From Rhodospirillaceae bacterium (GTDB lineage: Bacteria > Pseudomonadota > Alphaproteobacteria > UBA8366), in contig PBKG01000006.1 in NCBI GenBank assembly GCA_002722095.1, positions 350,669 to 414,668 of the forward strand: 64,000 nt of DNA. Reading direction: 5' to 3'. The first letter of the stretch is position 1, and every line of letters starts with the position of its first letter. The translations under genes and the position numbers were made by a program. The notes under the pieces were generated by a model that ran no database searches, was not told the DNA's origin, and was given only the letters and a program-made list of their open reading frames with translations. This document shows, piece after piece, positions 25,333 through 34,952 of the stretch.

Positions 25333-25945
25333 GCCTACCCTCGTCCAAAGAAGACTTACCACGAAACTCCGCCAGCCGACGACCGTCTATTTTCAATTGT
25401 GTGGCCAAACCGCCCTTGGCTACAGCCGCCTGTACCGCGCGGGTTCGCGAAAAAACGACACCGATTTCTTGCGCCGACAATGCTTCTAGCCGGTCGGTTA
25501 CCGGCGCAACTGCCGCTAACTTTTTCCGGGCGTTTTCGGAAGCATCTGTAGCAATCGCAAGCAATGCACAATCGCCGGATTTCAATGCCACGGCTACTTT
25601 CTCAAACCCGCACACTGCCTGACCCGCCTTGCGCGCCAGTGAAAATGTATTCGAAACACGATCGACCAACAGACGTTCTACCTGCTCGGTGAGATCTGTC
25701 GGCACATTCACGTTTGTTCGAGCGGCCCGGTCGAAAAGGTTCTGCTGCACCGCAGCCTCCAACAGATTACGTTCGGCCCCAATCCATATGCCGCGCCCAC
25801 CGAGTTTTCCGCGTATATCGGGCACAACAGCTCGATCCGGCCCAATGACAAACCGCATCAACGCATCTGTCGGCAGTGTTTTACCGCTGACGATGCAGCG
25901 CCGCTCTGACGGGGAGTGGTCCGGTCTGGGTTGGGATACGGTCAT
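25316..25945 (-). CDS. RNA-binding YlxR domain fused to L7Ae-like domain
   Basis: 209 residues with two parts. Residues about 10-95 form a YlxR (DUF448) domain: [19 protein letters not shown] and [15 protein letters not shown]. Residues about 100-190 resemble the L7Ae/YlxQ RNA-binding fold ([37 protein letters not shown]). In Firmicutes YlxR and YlxQ are separate neighbours between nusA and infB; in alphaproteobacteria the fused form is common. Probably binds RNA of the translation or transcription apparatus; the exact role is not established. Confidence 0.9.
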   Translation of the reverse strand: MTVSQPRPDHSPSERRCIVSGKTLPTDALMRFVIGPDRAVVPDIRGKLGGRGIWIGAERNLLEAAVQQNLFDRAARTNVNVPTDLTEQVERLLVDRVSNTFSLARKAGQAVCGFEKVAVALKSGDCALLAIATDASENARKKLAAVAPVTDRLEALSAQEIGVVFSRTRAVQAAVAKGGLATQLKIDGRRLAEFRGKSSLDEGRHDAEI

Positions 25946-25976
25946 CTTCGCTAAGTCTCGATTCTCGCTTTCGCCA

Positions 25977-27620
25977 CTAGTCCTTCGAGGGCTCTGGTGC
26001 AGCCGCTGCCTCCGGTTCTACTTGCGCTTCGGCGTCACCCTCGGCTTCTTCCGGCTCCTCCACCGGAGGCGCCAATGCGATCGCCATATCCTCTTCGGTG
26101 ATCCAACCGGCGACGACTCGCGCACGGAGGATCAACTCATTTGCGAGTGCTTCGGTAAGGCCATACTCACGCAACACGCCTTCCTCGCCACCAGTCAACT
26201 CGTCACTTGCCAAATCAGCGAAATCCTCAAGCGTCGTAATTTCCGCCTCGGCCAGGGTCACAACCATTTCCAAACCCAAGCCATCGAGCTTCTTGAGAGT
26301 CTCTTCGACACCAAGCTCGTCGATACGTGCTTCCATGCGCTCGGTTTCCTGAGCCAGGAAGTTTCGTGCTCTTAAACGTAATTCCTCGGCAACCTCGGAA
26401 TCGAAACCCTCAATCGAGGTCAATTCTTCCTCAGGCACGTAAGCCACTTCCTCTACGCTGGTGAAGCCTTCCGAGACCAAGAAATGCGCGATCACTTCGT
26501 CGACATCAAGCGCATCGATAAAGGTTTGACTGCGCTGTTGGACTTCTGCCTGGCGCCGCTCGGATTCCTCCTCTTCGGTCAGGATATCAATCTCCCAGCC
26601 CGTGAGGGTCGACGCGAGACGCACATTTTGGCCACGCCGGCCGATTGCCAAGCTTAACTGCTCATCGGGAACGACAACTTCGATTTTGCGCGCGTCCTCG
26701 TCCAACACCACCTTGGCCACTTCTGCCGGGGCCAAGGCATTAACGACAAATGTCGCCGGGTCCTGAGACCAGGGAATGATATCGATTTTTTCGCCCTGCA
26801 ATTCCGCAACGACCGCCTGCACTCGGCTGCCGCGCATCCCAACGCAAGCGCCAACCGGATCGATACTGGAGTCATGGGAAATCACCGCAATCTTTGCGCG
26901 GCTTCCCGGGTCCCGCGCCACGGCACGAATTTCGATAATGCCGTCATAAATTTCCGGCACTTCTTGGCCAAAAAGTTTTGCCATGAATTGCGGATGAGTA
27001 CGCGACATGAAGATTTGCGGCCCTCGCTGTTCGCGCCGCACGTCGTAGATATAGCCACGCACGCGGTCACCGCGACGGTATTTCTCTCGGGGCAACAACT
27101 CCTCGCGTCGAATTACCGCTTCGCCACGACCGAGATCGACCGTGATGTTGCCGAAATCCTCGCGCTTGACGAGACCGTTGACGATTTCCTCGACCCGGTC
27201 TTTGAATTCTTCGTACTGTCGCTCGCGTTCGGCCTCGCGGACCCGTTGAACGATGACTTGTTTCGCGGTCTGAGCCGCAATCCGTCCGAAATCGATCGGT
27301 GGCAACGGATCAATCAAAAAGTCTCCGACCTTGATATCCGGCTCGCGCTGCTGAGCGTCCGCCAGAGTGAGTTGGGTTGCCTCGTTCTCGATCTCGTCGG
27401 CAACTTCCATGTACCGTGCGAGACGAATTTCACCGCTATCACGGTCAATCTCGGCTCGGATATCGTTCTCCTGGCCATATTTCGACCGGCCGGCTTTTTG
27501 AATAGCCTGCTCCATGGCTTCGAGGACTTCTTCTCGTTCGATACCCTTTTCACGCGCCACCGTATCCGCCACGTTTAGCAGTTCGGTTCTGGGCATTGGG
27601 GTCGCGCCTGCGGTCTCCAT
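25977..27620 (-). CDS. nusA: Transcription termination/antitermination factor NusA
   Basis: Binds RNA polymerase and modulates pausing, termination and antitermination. 547 residues. The start at 27620 is supported by AAGGA seven bases before the ATG, although the family homology begins at PRTELLNVADTVAREKG. Domains: N-terminal polymerase-binding, S1 (YRRGDRVRGYIYDVRRE), two KH domains (GSRVQAVVAELQGEKIDI, LAIGRRGQNVRLAS), then two acidic helix-hairpin repeats. A very acidic tail rich in Glu and Ala closes the protein. rimP lies 24 bases upstream. Confidence 0.96.
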   Translation of the reverse strand: METAGATPMPRTELLNVADTVAREKGIEREEVLEAMEQAIQKAGRSKYGQENDIRAEIDRDSGEIRLARYMEVADEIENEATQLTLADAQQREPDIKVGDFLIDPLPPIDFGRIAAQTAKQVIVQRVREAERERQYEEFKDRVEEIVNGLVKREDFGNITVDLGRGEAVIRREELLPREKYRRGDRVRGYIYDVRREQRGPQIFMSRTHPQFMAKLFGQEVPEIYDGIIEIRAVARDPGSRAKIAVISHDSSIDPVGACVGMRGSRVQAVVAELQGEKIDIIPWSQDPATFVVNALAPAEVAKVVLDEDARKIEVVVPDEQLSLAIGRRGQNVRLASTLTGWEIDILTEEEESERRQAEVQQRSQTFIDALDVDEVIAHFLVSEGFTSVEEVAYVPEEELTSIEGFDSEVAEELRLRARNFLAQETERMEARIDELGVEETLKKLDGLGLEMVVTLAEAEITTLEDFADLASDELTGGEEGVLREYGLTEALANELILRARVVAGWITEEDMAIALAPPVEEPEEAEGDAEAQVEPEAAAAPEPSKD

Positions 27621-27644
27621 TTCCTTATCCCTCTCTGTTAAGCC

Positions 27645-28151
27645 TCAATGTAAGGCATTCTCCGAGCTTTGATTTTCATGCGCGGCAATTAGATCGTCGG
27701 TTAAAACAAGTTTTGCCGTAGCAATATCTGTAACAGGCAAGGTCGCCTCGCCTTTTTCCGTCATCATGGTAACGATACCGTCTTCACAGCCCTTCAATCG
27801 GCCACGAAAACGACGCTGGCCGTCTTGCGATTCTTGCAGTTCGACCTTGGCCTCGAACCCGGCAAACCGCTCGAAATCCCGTTCCTTGGTCAATGGCCGA
27901 TCGATTCCGGGCGAGCTGACCTCTAAAACATAGGTGCCGCTAATAGGATCTTCCACATCGAGCACTGCCGAAAGCTGCCGGCTCGCGAGCGCGCAATCTT
28001 CGACCGAGATCGGCCCTTCGTCGGTTCGGTCAATCATGATTTGCAGCGTCCGCCGGTCAGCGGATCCCATCAACCGCACGCGCACAAGCTCAAACCCCAT
28101 CGCATCCAAGCTGGGGGCAATAATTTCTTCGAGTTTACGCTCGGGCGCCAT
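27645..28151 (-). CDS. rimP: Ribosome maturation factor RimP
   Basis: Needed for 30S subunit assembly. 168 residues; the N-terminal domain carries PSLDAMGFELVRVRLMG and LQIMIDRTDEGPISVEDC, the linker YVLEVSSPGIDRPLTKERDFERF across adjacent blocks, and the C-terminal Sm-like barrel follows. First gene of the rimP-nusA-ylxR-infB-rbfA-truB-rpsO run, preceded by a strong terminator hairpin at 28201-28225. Confidence 0.95.
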   Translation of the reverse strand: MAPERKLEEIIAPSLDAMGFELVRVRLMGSADRRTLQIMIDRTDEGPISVEDCALASRQLSAVLDVEDPISGTYVLEVSSPGIDRPLTKERDFERFAGFEAKVELQESQDGQRRFRGRLKGCEDGIVTMMTEKGEATLPVTDIATAKLVLTDDLIAAHENQSSENALH

Positions 28152-28200
28152 TGTATCCCGGTGCCTCTCTACTTTTTGCCGGACCCGAACGATTGGAACT

Positions 28201-28225
28201 AAAAAAGGCGGGCCTCGGGCCCACC
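28201..28225 (-). terminator. Intrinsic terminator between trmB and rimP
   Basis: Minus strand GGTGGGCC-CGA-GGCCCGCC makes an 8-base-pair stem (one G-U pair) with a 3-base loop, followed by six T. It lies about 120 bases after trmB and only about 50 bases before the rimP ATG, so it may end the metK-trmB transcript or act as an attenuator if the rimP operon promoter lies between 28226 and 28342. Confidence 0.8.
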
Positions 28226-28342
28226 CATCGTCACTGTTCAGGTCTTTTCATTTTGGAAAAGCTTGCAAATTCATAAGCTATTCCAACTTTGGGTTCGGCG
28301 GCTGTTTTACGGCTTTTTTGCCTGTTTCACAAGTTCTTTGTC

Positions 28343-29035
28343 TCAATCACAGCGCCGAAAAGTGAGATAAACGCAGACCTCGCCACGGGCCAGAGCCTTG
28401 GATTCGTAGCGCGTCGGGATCGAGTCGCGATCGCGTTGACGCCAATCCTCCGGCCCCTCCGCAAGCCATTCGAATTTTGGGTGGCGGCCCACATGCCACA
28501 GGGTCCAGCGCACATATTCCATATGGTCGCTGGCGAAGCGCAGTAGTCCGCCCGGACGCAACAGGCGAGCAAATTGATCCAAATTCGAAGGTGACATCAG
28601 CCGGCGGCGATGATGGCGTGTTTTGGGCCACGGATCTGGGAAAAGTGCGTAAATTCGTTCGAATGCGTTGGCCGGTAAATGCGGCATTAATAGACGAGCA
28701 TCATCGGGAAAAATTTTTAAATTTTTCGGAGGGCCCGCCTCATCGCCGGCCTCTATCTTAGCTAGCAACGACGCCACACCGTTTATAAAAGGTTCGCATC
28801 CGATAAATCCCACACCGGGATAGTCCTTAACCAATGTCGCAAGATGTTCTCCGGCGCCGAACCCGATTTCCATCCAGAGGTGCTCGGGCGCTGAATCAAA
28901 TTGATGATTCTCCGCAGTCCTATCCGGCGAAATTTCCAGTAAGGGCAATATCTCTGAAATCAGCCTGCGCCGGGCCGGGCGCAGCTGTCTTCCGTGGCGC
29001 CGGCCGTAAAAGCGAATTTCTGTCCGCTCCGCCAT
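28343..29035 (-). CDS. trmB: tRNA (guanine-N7-)-methyltransferase
   Basis: Methylates G46 in the variable loop of tRNAs using SAM. 230 residues. SAM-binding WMEIGFGAGEHLATL and the hallmark LFPDPWPKTRHHRRRL are intact, and the C-terminal TRYESKALARGE matches the family end. It lies 21 bases downstream of metK, which makes its methyl donor, so they are probably one transcript ended by the terminator at 28201-28225. Confidence 0.95.
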   Translation of the reverse strand: MAERTEIRFYGRRHGRQLRPARRRLISEILPLLEISPDRTAENHQFDSAPEHLWMEIGFGAGEHLATLVKDYPGVGFIGCEPFINGVASLLAKIEAGDEAGPPKNLKIFPDDARLLMPHLPANAFERIYALFPDPWPKTRHHRRRLMSPSNLDQFARLLRPGGLLRFASDHMEYVRWTLWHVGRHPKFEWLAEGPEDWRQRDRDSIPTRYESKALARGEVCVYLTFRRCD

Positions 29036-29056
29036 GGAGCTCCATTTCCGCGTTGA

Positions 29057-30232
29057 TTAGGTAAGCGCCGCCTTCAAATTCTCGACAAGATCGGTGCGCT
29101 CCCACGAAAACCCACCATCATCGTCTGGCGTGCGACCGAAATGACCATAGGCAGATGTTCGAGCGTAAATCGGGCGGCTCAAGGAGAGATGTTCACGAAT
29201 GCCGCGAGGACTCAAATCCATCACCTCGGAAATTGCGCCGGTCAGCTGGTCCTCATCGACACGTCCGGTTCCGAGAGTGTCCACATAGACGCTGAGCGGT
29301 TTGGCCACACCGATTGCGTAAGCCACTTGAATTACACACTTATCTGCCAATTCCGCAGCAACCACATTCTTTGCCACATAGCGCGCGCCATAGGCAGCAG
29401 AGCGATCGACCTTGGTCGGATCCTTGCCCGAGAACGCGCCACCGCCATGGGGCGCCGAGCCGCCATATGTGTCGACAATGATCTTGCGACCCGTCAAGCC
29501 GGCATCACTATCCGGCCCGCCGATCACAAAGCGGCCCGTGGGATTGACGTAGAATTCGTCATCACCGCACATCCAGCCATCGGGGAGGCATTCTTCGACA
29601 AATGGACGCACGATCTCGCGCACGTCCTTTTGCTCGAGTGCATCATCATGCTGGGTCGAAACCACGACCGATGTACAGCCGACAGGAACGCCGTTTTCGT
29701 AGCGCATGGTCAACTGGCTTTTAGAATCCGGGCCCAGACCGGAAATTTCGCCCGCATGCCGCGCCTCGGCCATCCGGCGTAGAATTTTATGACTGTATTG
29801 AATTGGCGCCGGCATTAACTCGGGGGTTTCACGGCAGGCATAGCCAAACATCAGACCCTGATCGCCCGCCCCCTCATCCTTATTACCCGATGCGTCGACA
29901 CCGATGGCAATATCGGTCGATTGGCTATGAACGAAACATTTCACATCCATGTCTTGCCAATGAAAATTTTCCTGTTCGTAACCAATCTCGCGGACCGCCT
30001 TACGCGCGAGTGCAATCATCTCATCTGCATCCACCTGTTCCGGTGAGCGAACTTCACCGGCTAGTACGACTTGATTTGTCGTTACCAACGTTTCCACGCC
30101 GGTGCGGATTGTATCTCCCTGTGTGAGAAACAAATCGACGATTTCGTCGGAAATCCGGTCACAAATCTTGTCCGGATGACCTTCGGAAACGGATTCACTG
30201 GTAAAAAGATAATCGCCCTTTGCCAACTTCAC
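29057..30232 (-). CDS. metK: S-adenosylmethionine synthetase
   Basis: Makes SAM from methionine and ATP. 391 residues. Motifs: [32 protein letters not shown] (the family hexapeptide GAGDQG), [18 protein letters not shown] and the C-terminal [17 protein letters not shown] and ATG alternatives are not needed because the first ATG fits the family start. A 184-base leader separates it from the XRE regulator gene; it contains a perfect 8-base inverted repeat (30253-30293). I could not recognise a known SAM riboswitch consensus there. Confidence 0.97.
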   Translation of the reverse strand: MKLAKGDYLFTSESVSEGHPDKICDRISDEIVDLFLTQGDTIRTGVETLVTTNQVVLAGEVRSPEQVDADEMIALARKAVREIGYEQENFHWQDMDVKCFVHSQSTDIAIGVDASGNKDEGAGDQGLMFGYACRETPELMPAPIQYSHKILRRMAEARHAGEISGLGPDSKSQLTMRYENGVPVGCTSVVVSTQHDDALEQKDVREIVRPFVEECLPDGWMCGDDEFYVNPTGRFVIGGPDSDAGLTGRKIIVDTYGGSAPHGGGAFSGKDPTKVDRSAAYGARYVAKNVVAAELADKCVIQVAYAIGVAKPLSVYVDTLGTGRVDEDQLTGAISEVMDLSPRGIREHLSLSRPIYARTSAYGHFGRTPDDDGGFSWERTDLVENLKAALT

Positions 30233-30252
30233 CCCCTATTTGGATTTGTCGC

Positions 30253-30293
30253 ATCTCGGTCAATGCGAACGGCACGGCGCCAGCCACCGAGAT
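30253..30293 (-). promoter_or_regulatory. Perfect 8-base inverted repeat in the metK leader
   Basis: ATCTCGGT (30253-30260) and ACCGAGAT (30286-30293) are exact complements, with a 25-base GC-rich loop that can itself pair GGC with GCC. It ends about 20 bases before the metK ATG. It may be an RNA leader structure or a DNA operator; no riboswitch class was identified. Confidence 0.45.
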
Positions 30294-30416
30294 TGGCAAG
30301 AGCAATTGCCGACAGCGACAGACTGCCGGTTTTTGGCAATGATTCGGGACACCGTCAAGGCGCTAAACGCGATGATCGGGCCTCAATGTTATTTAAGCGG
30401 GATATTCGATCGTCGG

Positions 30417-30875
30417 TTATTTCGGATCGCTGGCGTTGGCGAGCGCCTTTGTCAGTTCGAATACGCGTTTGCGCACCATTGGTTCTTTGATTCGGTAATA
30501 AGCCCTCACCAATTCCAATGTCTCGCGCTTGGCCAGAGGATCAGGTTCGAAAGGTTCAACCGCTTGTTCCGCTAAACCGATAATATTACGTGGCGATTTG
30601 GCCGAGGTTTCGGGCGACATATCGTCGTAAAAGAAGGAAATTGGAACATCGAGAACCCGCGATAAATCAAAGAGCCGACTGGCGCCGATGCGGTTGGCAC
30701 CACGCTCATACTTCTGTACCTGCTGAAAAGTCAGGCCGAGCGCCTCACCAAGTTTTTCCTGGCTCAATCCCAATAATGTGCGGCGTAGCCGCACACGGCT
30801 TCCAACATGAACATCAACCGGATTTGGTACACCCGTTCGTCCCGCCGACGGGCGGCGTCCAGCAATCATGGCCAT
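30417..30875 (-). CDS. XRE-family HTH transcriptional regulator (PhrR-like)
   Basis: 152 residues. A Cro/CI-type helix-turn-helix lies at about 23-77: VGSRVRLRRTLLGLSQEKLG, LTFQQVQKYERGANRI, SRLFDLSRVLDVPISFFYDD. The C-terminal half is short and helical, with no sensing domain recognised. The same regulator type occurs beside lnt in rhizobia, where phrR next to actA (lnt) was described as low-pH induced; equivalence here is by position and family only. An inverted repeat 42-61 bases upstream of the start could be its autoregulatory site. Confidence 0.88.
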   Translation of the reverse strand: MAMIAGRRPSAGRTGVPNPVDVHVGSRVRLRRTLLGLSQEKLGEALGLTFQQVQKYERGANRIGASRLFDLSRVLDVPISFFYDDMSPETSAKSPRNIIGLAEQAVEPFEPDPLAKRETLELVRAYYRIKEPMVRKRVFELTKALANASDPK

Positions 30876-30916
30876 TTTCGTTTTCCCTAGCAGTTACGCG
30901 AGATAATAGATTTAAA

Positions 30917-30936
30917 TTGCATGCGATAGTATGCAA
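30917..30936. promoter_or_regulatory. Inverted repeat TTGCAT-8-ATGCAA upstream of the XRE gene
   Basis: Six-base perfect arms (30917-30922, 30931-30936) in AT-rich sequence between lnt and the XRE gene, about 42-61 bases before the XRE start. Size and spacing suit a dimeric Cro/CI-type repressor. Confidence 0.4.
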
Positions 30937-30973
30937 GTTGTTAAACAGCTTTAGGTCGATAAATCAAAATATC

Positions 30974-32551
30974 TTATTTATCAATCCCTTTTCTGAAAAT
31001 CCACGTTAATAAAGTTAATAACAAAAATGCAACAACTAATAAATTAGAATACTGAACATAAACTGTAGAACCGACAGGCGCTTTTGGCAAGCGCGTATCC
31101 AATACCCCACTTTCGGTTAAATCGAGCCGCGACCACTCGCGTCCGTAAGCATCAAAAATTGCGGAAATCCCCGTATTAGCTGCACGCACCACCGGCAGTC
31201 CCTCTTCCACGGCGCGCAGTTTCGCCAAAATCAAATGCTGATACGGTCCGGAGGATCGTCCGTACCAGGCATCATTGGTCAATACCAACAGCCACTTTGG
31301 TCGCGGCATATCGACCGAAACTTGGCCGGGAAAAATTACTTCATAGCAGACGAGTGGACTGACTACGGGGAGAGATCCAAGCTGCCATGAGACCGGTCCC
31401 GTCCCAGCGCTATAATCGAGCCGGCCGGCGGTGATCTTTTCGATGGGTAGCCAATTTTTCAGTGGGATATATTCGCCAAAAGGTACGAGATGGAACTTGT
31501 CGTAGTTGGCTCGGATTTGGCCCTTTCCATCGAGTGCGACTATAGAGTTCCAAATTTTTCGCGTTGGCTCATACTGCCTGCGAATCATGCCCGAGATCAG
31601 CAATCCTCCTTGGGGCACACTTTTCGTTGCAGCTTTGCGGGCTCCTTCATGCGTATCGAGCGGAAACGGGCTTGCGGTTTCGGGCCAAATCACATGACTG
31701 ATCCAACCGGGACGATCACGCAGGCTGAGCGACAAATGCTTTTGAAAGTTTCGAATCAAATATCGCCGTTGCCATTTTTCCTTTTGCGGGATGCCCGCCT
31801 GCACTAGCCGAAGTCCAATTCCTGGAACCCAATCCTTTCCGACTTCGGGGGCGTGAGCAAGACGGAAGAAACCATAGCTTGCGGTACCCACAGGCAACGC
31901 AATGGCAATCCCGATTATCAGGAAAATCGTTTTGGATTGGCGTTGCGCCACGACCGCCAACATACAGCCCGAAAGCAAGGCGGCAAAAGTGATCCCGTAA
32001 ATACCGATGAGGGATACGCCCTGCAGCAATAACTCTTGCCCGGTCCAAGCTTGTCCCAGCAAATTCCAAGGAAAGCCCGTTAGCACGTGACCTCTCAGCC
32101 ATTCGACGGCGCCAAGCGAGGTTGCCAGAAACAACGCCCGCGAAAAGTGATCCCTCGCAAAGAGGGTCGGCAGCGCCGCCAAAGCAAAAAAAAGCGCCAA
32201 GAATGCGGGCAACCCCAGTGCGGCGAAAGGAATCATCCAGGCGTGCTGGCCCGCTTCCACCAGCATTGCGTTACCAATCCAAAAGAGACCGAACGCAAAA
32301 TACCCGAAACCGAAACACCAGCCGGTCGCAAACGCACTACGCCAACTGGCCGCGCCGGCCAGAACCCATATCAAAGGCGGCAGTGCGAGATAAAATGCCG
32401 GCCAAAATTCGATCGGCGCCATGGCCAGGTTGAGACCGGCACCTAGAGTGAGCGCAGTTCCGTAGCGGATCCGCGCACGCGCCGCTCCGAGCTGCCCCGA
32501 TATCCTTGCGAATAAACCCAGGCAGCGGCTGATCGGACTCACCTCACTCAT
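30974..32551 (-). CDS. lnt: Apolipoprotein N-acyltransferase
   Basis: Transfers the third acyl chain to the N-terminal cysteine of lipoproteins in the inner membrane. 525 residues. Several hydrophobic segments fill about 25-220, then a nitrilase-like periplasmic domain. The Glu-Lys-Cys triad is in place: Glu in WPETASPFPLD, Lys in YDKFHLVPFGEYIP, Cys in PLVCYEVIFPG. A last membrane segment (LLVVAFLLLTLLTWIF) closes the protein. Start overlaps the corC stop by 8 bases. Confidence 0.95.
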   Translation of the reverse strand: MSEVSPISRCLGLFARISGQLGAARARIRYGTALTLGAGLNLAMAPIEFWPAFYLALPPLIWVLAGAASWRSAFATGWCFGFGYFAFGLFWIGNAMLVEAGQHAWMIPFAALGLPAFLALFFALAALPTLFARDHFSRALFLATSLGAVEWLRGHVLTGFPWNLLGQAWTGQELLLQGVSLIGIYGITFAALLSGCMLAVVAQRQSKTIFLIIGIAIALPVGTASYGFFRLAHAPEVGKDWVPGIGLRLVQAGIPQKEKWQRRYLIRNFQKHLSLSLRDRPGWISHVIWPETASPFPLDTHEGARKAATKSVPQGGLLISGMIRRQYEPTRKIWNSIVALDGKGQIRANYDKFHLVPFGEYIPLKNWLPIEKITAGRLDYSAGTGPVSWQLGSLPVVSPLVCYEVIFPGQVSVDMPRPKWLLVLTNDAWYGRSSGPYQHLILAKLRAVEEGLPVVRAANTGISAIFDAYGREWSRLDLTESGVLDTRLPKAPVGSTVYVQYSNLLVVAFLLLTLLTWIFRKGIDK

Positions 32552-33464
32552 CTCTTAAGCGACGGTCCCCGAGACTGCTGACTTTAATCCGACGAATTCG
32601 TCGTGGGTCGGCTTCTCGCACTTCGAATTCGATGCCAGAACTTTCATGCCGGATGATCTCACCGCGGACGGGCACATGTCCGGCTATACTAAAAACGAGA
32701 CCGCCCAACGTATCGATATCGTCTTCACGGTCCTCCTCGGTCAAAAACTCGCCTACCCGGTTTTCGAACTCTTCCAACGTGACACGCGCATCGGCAAGGA
32801 CCGAATCCCCGTCGAGCGAACGCAGCTGCGGTCCATCGTCCACATCATGCTCGTCTTCGATTTCACCAACGATCTGCTCAACAAGGTCCTCAATGGTCGC
32901 CAACCCGCCAATGCCGCCGAACTCGTCCACCACCAACGCCATATGAGTGCGTGCAACCCGCATCTGCAGCAATAGATCGAGCACGCGAATGCTGGGCGCC
33001 ACATAAAGCACCCCGCGGACGATATCTTCGAGCTTGGTATTTTTCTCGCGTGTCGTCGCCGCCAGCACGTCTTTGATGTGCACCATGCCAATCGCATCAT
33101 CGAGCGTGTTGCGATAAACGGGTAGGCGGGAATGGACTTCGGCGGCCATCAAGCCGACAATTTCATCGAGAGGCGTGTGCCGTTCGACGGCGACGATGTC
33201 GGCTCTCGGTACCATTACGTCATCCACGGTTAGTTCGCCGATTGTGAGAACCTTCTCGAGCAACGCTCGCTCACGATCGTCAATCGGCAATTCGCGCTCT
33301 TCGTGCTGTTCGATCAGCTCTTCGAAAGTTTCGCGAATGTTAGAGCCGTTACGGCCGTTCCTTATCGAGCGCAACCAACGCCGGAGCCCACCCGGACGTG
33401 TTTGTTCGTTTTCGGAAATCGATTCTGCAGCTTGATCGGTTATCGGTTGGTCGTGGTCGGTCAT
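32544..33464 (-). CDS. CorC/TlyC-type CBS-pair protein (YbeX-like)
   Basis: 306 residues, soluble form without membrane segments. Two CBS domains occupy about 75-200 (VMVPRADIVAVERHTPLDEI, GMVHIKDVLAATTREKN, VVDEFGGIGGLATIEDLVEQIVGEIEDEHD in adjacent blocks), then a CorC-HlyC C-terminal domain (LGGLVFSIAGHVPVRGE). CorC proteins were linked to magnesium/cobalt efflux in enterobacteria, and YbeX to ribosome biology; the position in phoH-ybeY-ybeX-lnt favours the second context. The start overlaps the ybeY stop as ATGA. Confidence 0.9.
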   Translation of the reverse strand: MTDHDQPITDQAAESISENEQTRPGGLRRWLRSIRNGRNGSNIRETFEELIEQHEERELPIDDRERALLEKVLTIGELTVDDVMVPRADIVAVERHTPLDEIVGLMAAEVHSRLPVYRNTLDDAIGMVHIKDVLAATTREKNTKLEDIVRGVLYVAPSIRVLDLLLQMRVARTHMALVVDEFGGIGGLATIEDLVEQIVGEIEDEHDVDDGPQLRSLDGDSVLADARVTLEEFENRVGEFLTEEDREDDIDTLGGLVFSIAGHVPVRGEIIRHESSGIEFEVREADPRRIRRIKVSSLGDRRLRDE

Positions 33465-33967
33465 GCCGCTCCGTCTATCCAGTTTTGGTAAGGATCTCCT
33501 ATGCCGGCGGCCGCCAGAATTTCAGTTTCGAGAACTCTCATTTTCTCGGCCTCGGCCCCTGTCTCATGGTCGTAACCGGCCAAATGAAGCACCCCGTGAA
33601 CAGCCATATGACAAATATGATCGGCAAAAGTCTTTCCGTGGCGTTTCGCTTCTTCACCAATAATGCCATAGGCGAGGACGATGTCGCCTAACAAAATCGG
33701 CGCATTGTCTGCCTTCGGCGCCTCAACCTCTTCCGATACAAAGGAAAGCACATTGGTCGGCCGGTCTTGATCGCGATAAATCTTGTTTAATTCGCGCATA
33801 TGCGCATCGCCAGTAAGCAGGAGACTAATTTCCGCCGTTTCTTCTGATTTGTTGATCCAACTCCAAGCGCATCTGGCAAGCGACGCAACTGATTCGAGTA
33901 ATTCGTCCGGCACATCCTCCGCCAGCGTCTCGTCTACGCTTATATCGATAATGATTGAGTCAGCCAT
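33461..33967 (-). CDS. ybeY: Endoribonuclease YbeY (16S rRNA maturation)
   Basis: Zinc-dependent endonuclease acting in 16S rRNA 3' processing and ribosome quality control. The ATG at 33967 gives [10 protein letters not shown] and 168 residues, family size; it overlaps the phoH stop by 8 bases. The metal signature H-x3-H-x5-H is present as HMAVHGVLHLAGYDH, preceded by TNVLSFVSEE and LGDIVLAYG. Confidence 0.95.
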   Translation of the reverse strand: MADSIIIDISVDETLAEDVPDELLESVASLARCAWSWINKSEETAEISLLLTGDAHMRELNKIYRDQDRPTNVLSFVSEEVEAPKADNAPILLGDIVLAYGIIGEEAKRHGKTFADHICHMAVHGVLHLAGYDHETGAEAEKMRVLETEILAAAGIGDPYQNWIDGAA

Positions 33968-34952
33968 CGCGGTTCGTCTTCGCGGATTTTGAATCGCGCT
34001 TGGCATAAGCCCGCACGATTCCAGCCACCAATGGATGGCGGACCACATCGGCATCCGTGAAATTGACAAATGCTGCCTGACTGAAACCGTCCAACGTAGC
34101 CACCGCATCGGCCAGGCCAGACGGGCTTCTCGGCGGCAAATCTACTTGACTTAGATCGCCTGTCACTACCATGCGGCTATTCTCGCCAAGGCGGGTCAGA
34201 AACATTTTCATTTGTACCGGAGAGGTGTTCTGCGCCTCATCGAGAATGACAAAGGCGCTCGACAGAGTGCGTCCACGCATGAAAGCCAATGGTGCGATCT
34301 CGATATCACCGTTCTCAATGCGTTTTACTATCTGATCCGATGGCAGCGTATCGTGAAGCGCGTCGTAAATCGGACGGAGGTAGGGGTCGACCTTATCGCG
34401 CATGTCACCCGGCAAAAAACCAAGATGCTCACCCGCTTCCACCGCCGGGCGCGACAGAACAATGCGATCTACTTCACCTCGCAGTAACCGCTCAACGGCA
34501 AAACAAACGGCAAGATAGGTCTTGCCCGTTCCAGCTGGGCCTAATCCGAACACCAACTCGTAATTCGTCATCGCTTCGATATAGGTCGCCTGCAGAGGCG
34601 ATCGCGGCGTAATTCGGCGTCGGCGAGTCTGAATCACCGGACCATCACCGGATTTTTGGCTATCCGGATGGCTCGCCATACGGAGCGCCGCATCTACTTC
34701 GGCCGCATCAACATTTTCACCGTCCTGAAGCCGTCGGTAGAGACGATTAAGAGTCTCGCACGCGATCGCCACCGAATCCGCCGACCCAGTTACCGCCAAC
34801 CGATTTCCTCGACTAATTAGGGCCACGCCAAGCTTGTTTTCGATGCGGGCCAAATGTTTATCGTGCTCACCGAACAACGGCACTAACAGGTTGTTGTCGT
34901 CAAAATAGAGTTGGCGCGCGCTATCAGAAGATATGCCGGTCCGTTCGCTCAA
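33960..34952 (-). CDS. phoH: PhoH family ATPase (YbeZ)
   Basis: P-loop ATPase associated with YbeY, probably assisting RNA processing. 330 residues. N-terminal KH-like region [19 protein letters not shown], then the PhoH core: [28 protein letters not shown] (Walker A at GPAGTGKT; shown across adjacent motifs), [18 protein letters not shown], Walker [10 protein letters not shown] and [14 protein letters not shown]. Its start overlaps the miaB stop as ATGA, so miaB-phoH-ybeY-corC-lnt are tightly coupled. Confidence 0.94.
   Translation of the reverse strand: MSERTGISSDSARQLYFDDNNLLVPLFGEHDKHLARIENKLGVALISRGNRLAVTGSADSVAIACETLNRLYRRLQDGENVDAAEVDAALRMASHPDSQKSGDGPVIQTRRRRITPRSPLQATYIEAMTNYELVFGLGPAGTGKTYLAVCFAVERLLRGEVDRIVLSRPAVEAGEHLGFLPGDMRDKVDPYLRPIYDALHDTLPSDQIVKRIENGDIEIAPLAFMRGRTLSSAFVILDEAQNTSPVQMKMFLTRLGENSRMVVTGDLSQVDLPPRSPSGLADAVATLDGFSQAAFVNFTDADVVRHPLVAGIVRAYAKRDSKSAKTNRDG

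Noticed and set aside
30233..30416. Known SAM riboswitch upstream of metK
   Set aside because: The conserved cores of SAM-II or SAM/SAH RNAs could not be recognised; only an unassigned inverted repeat is reported.
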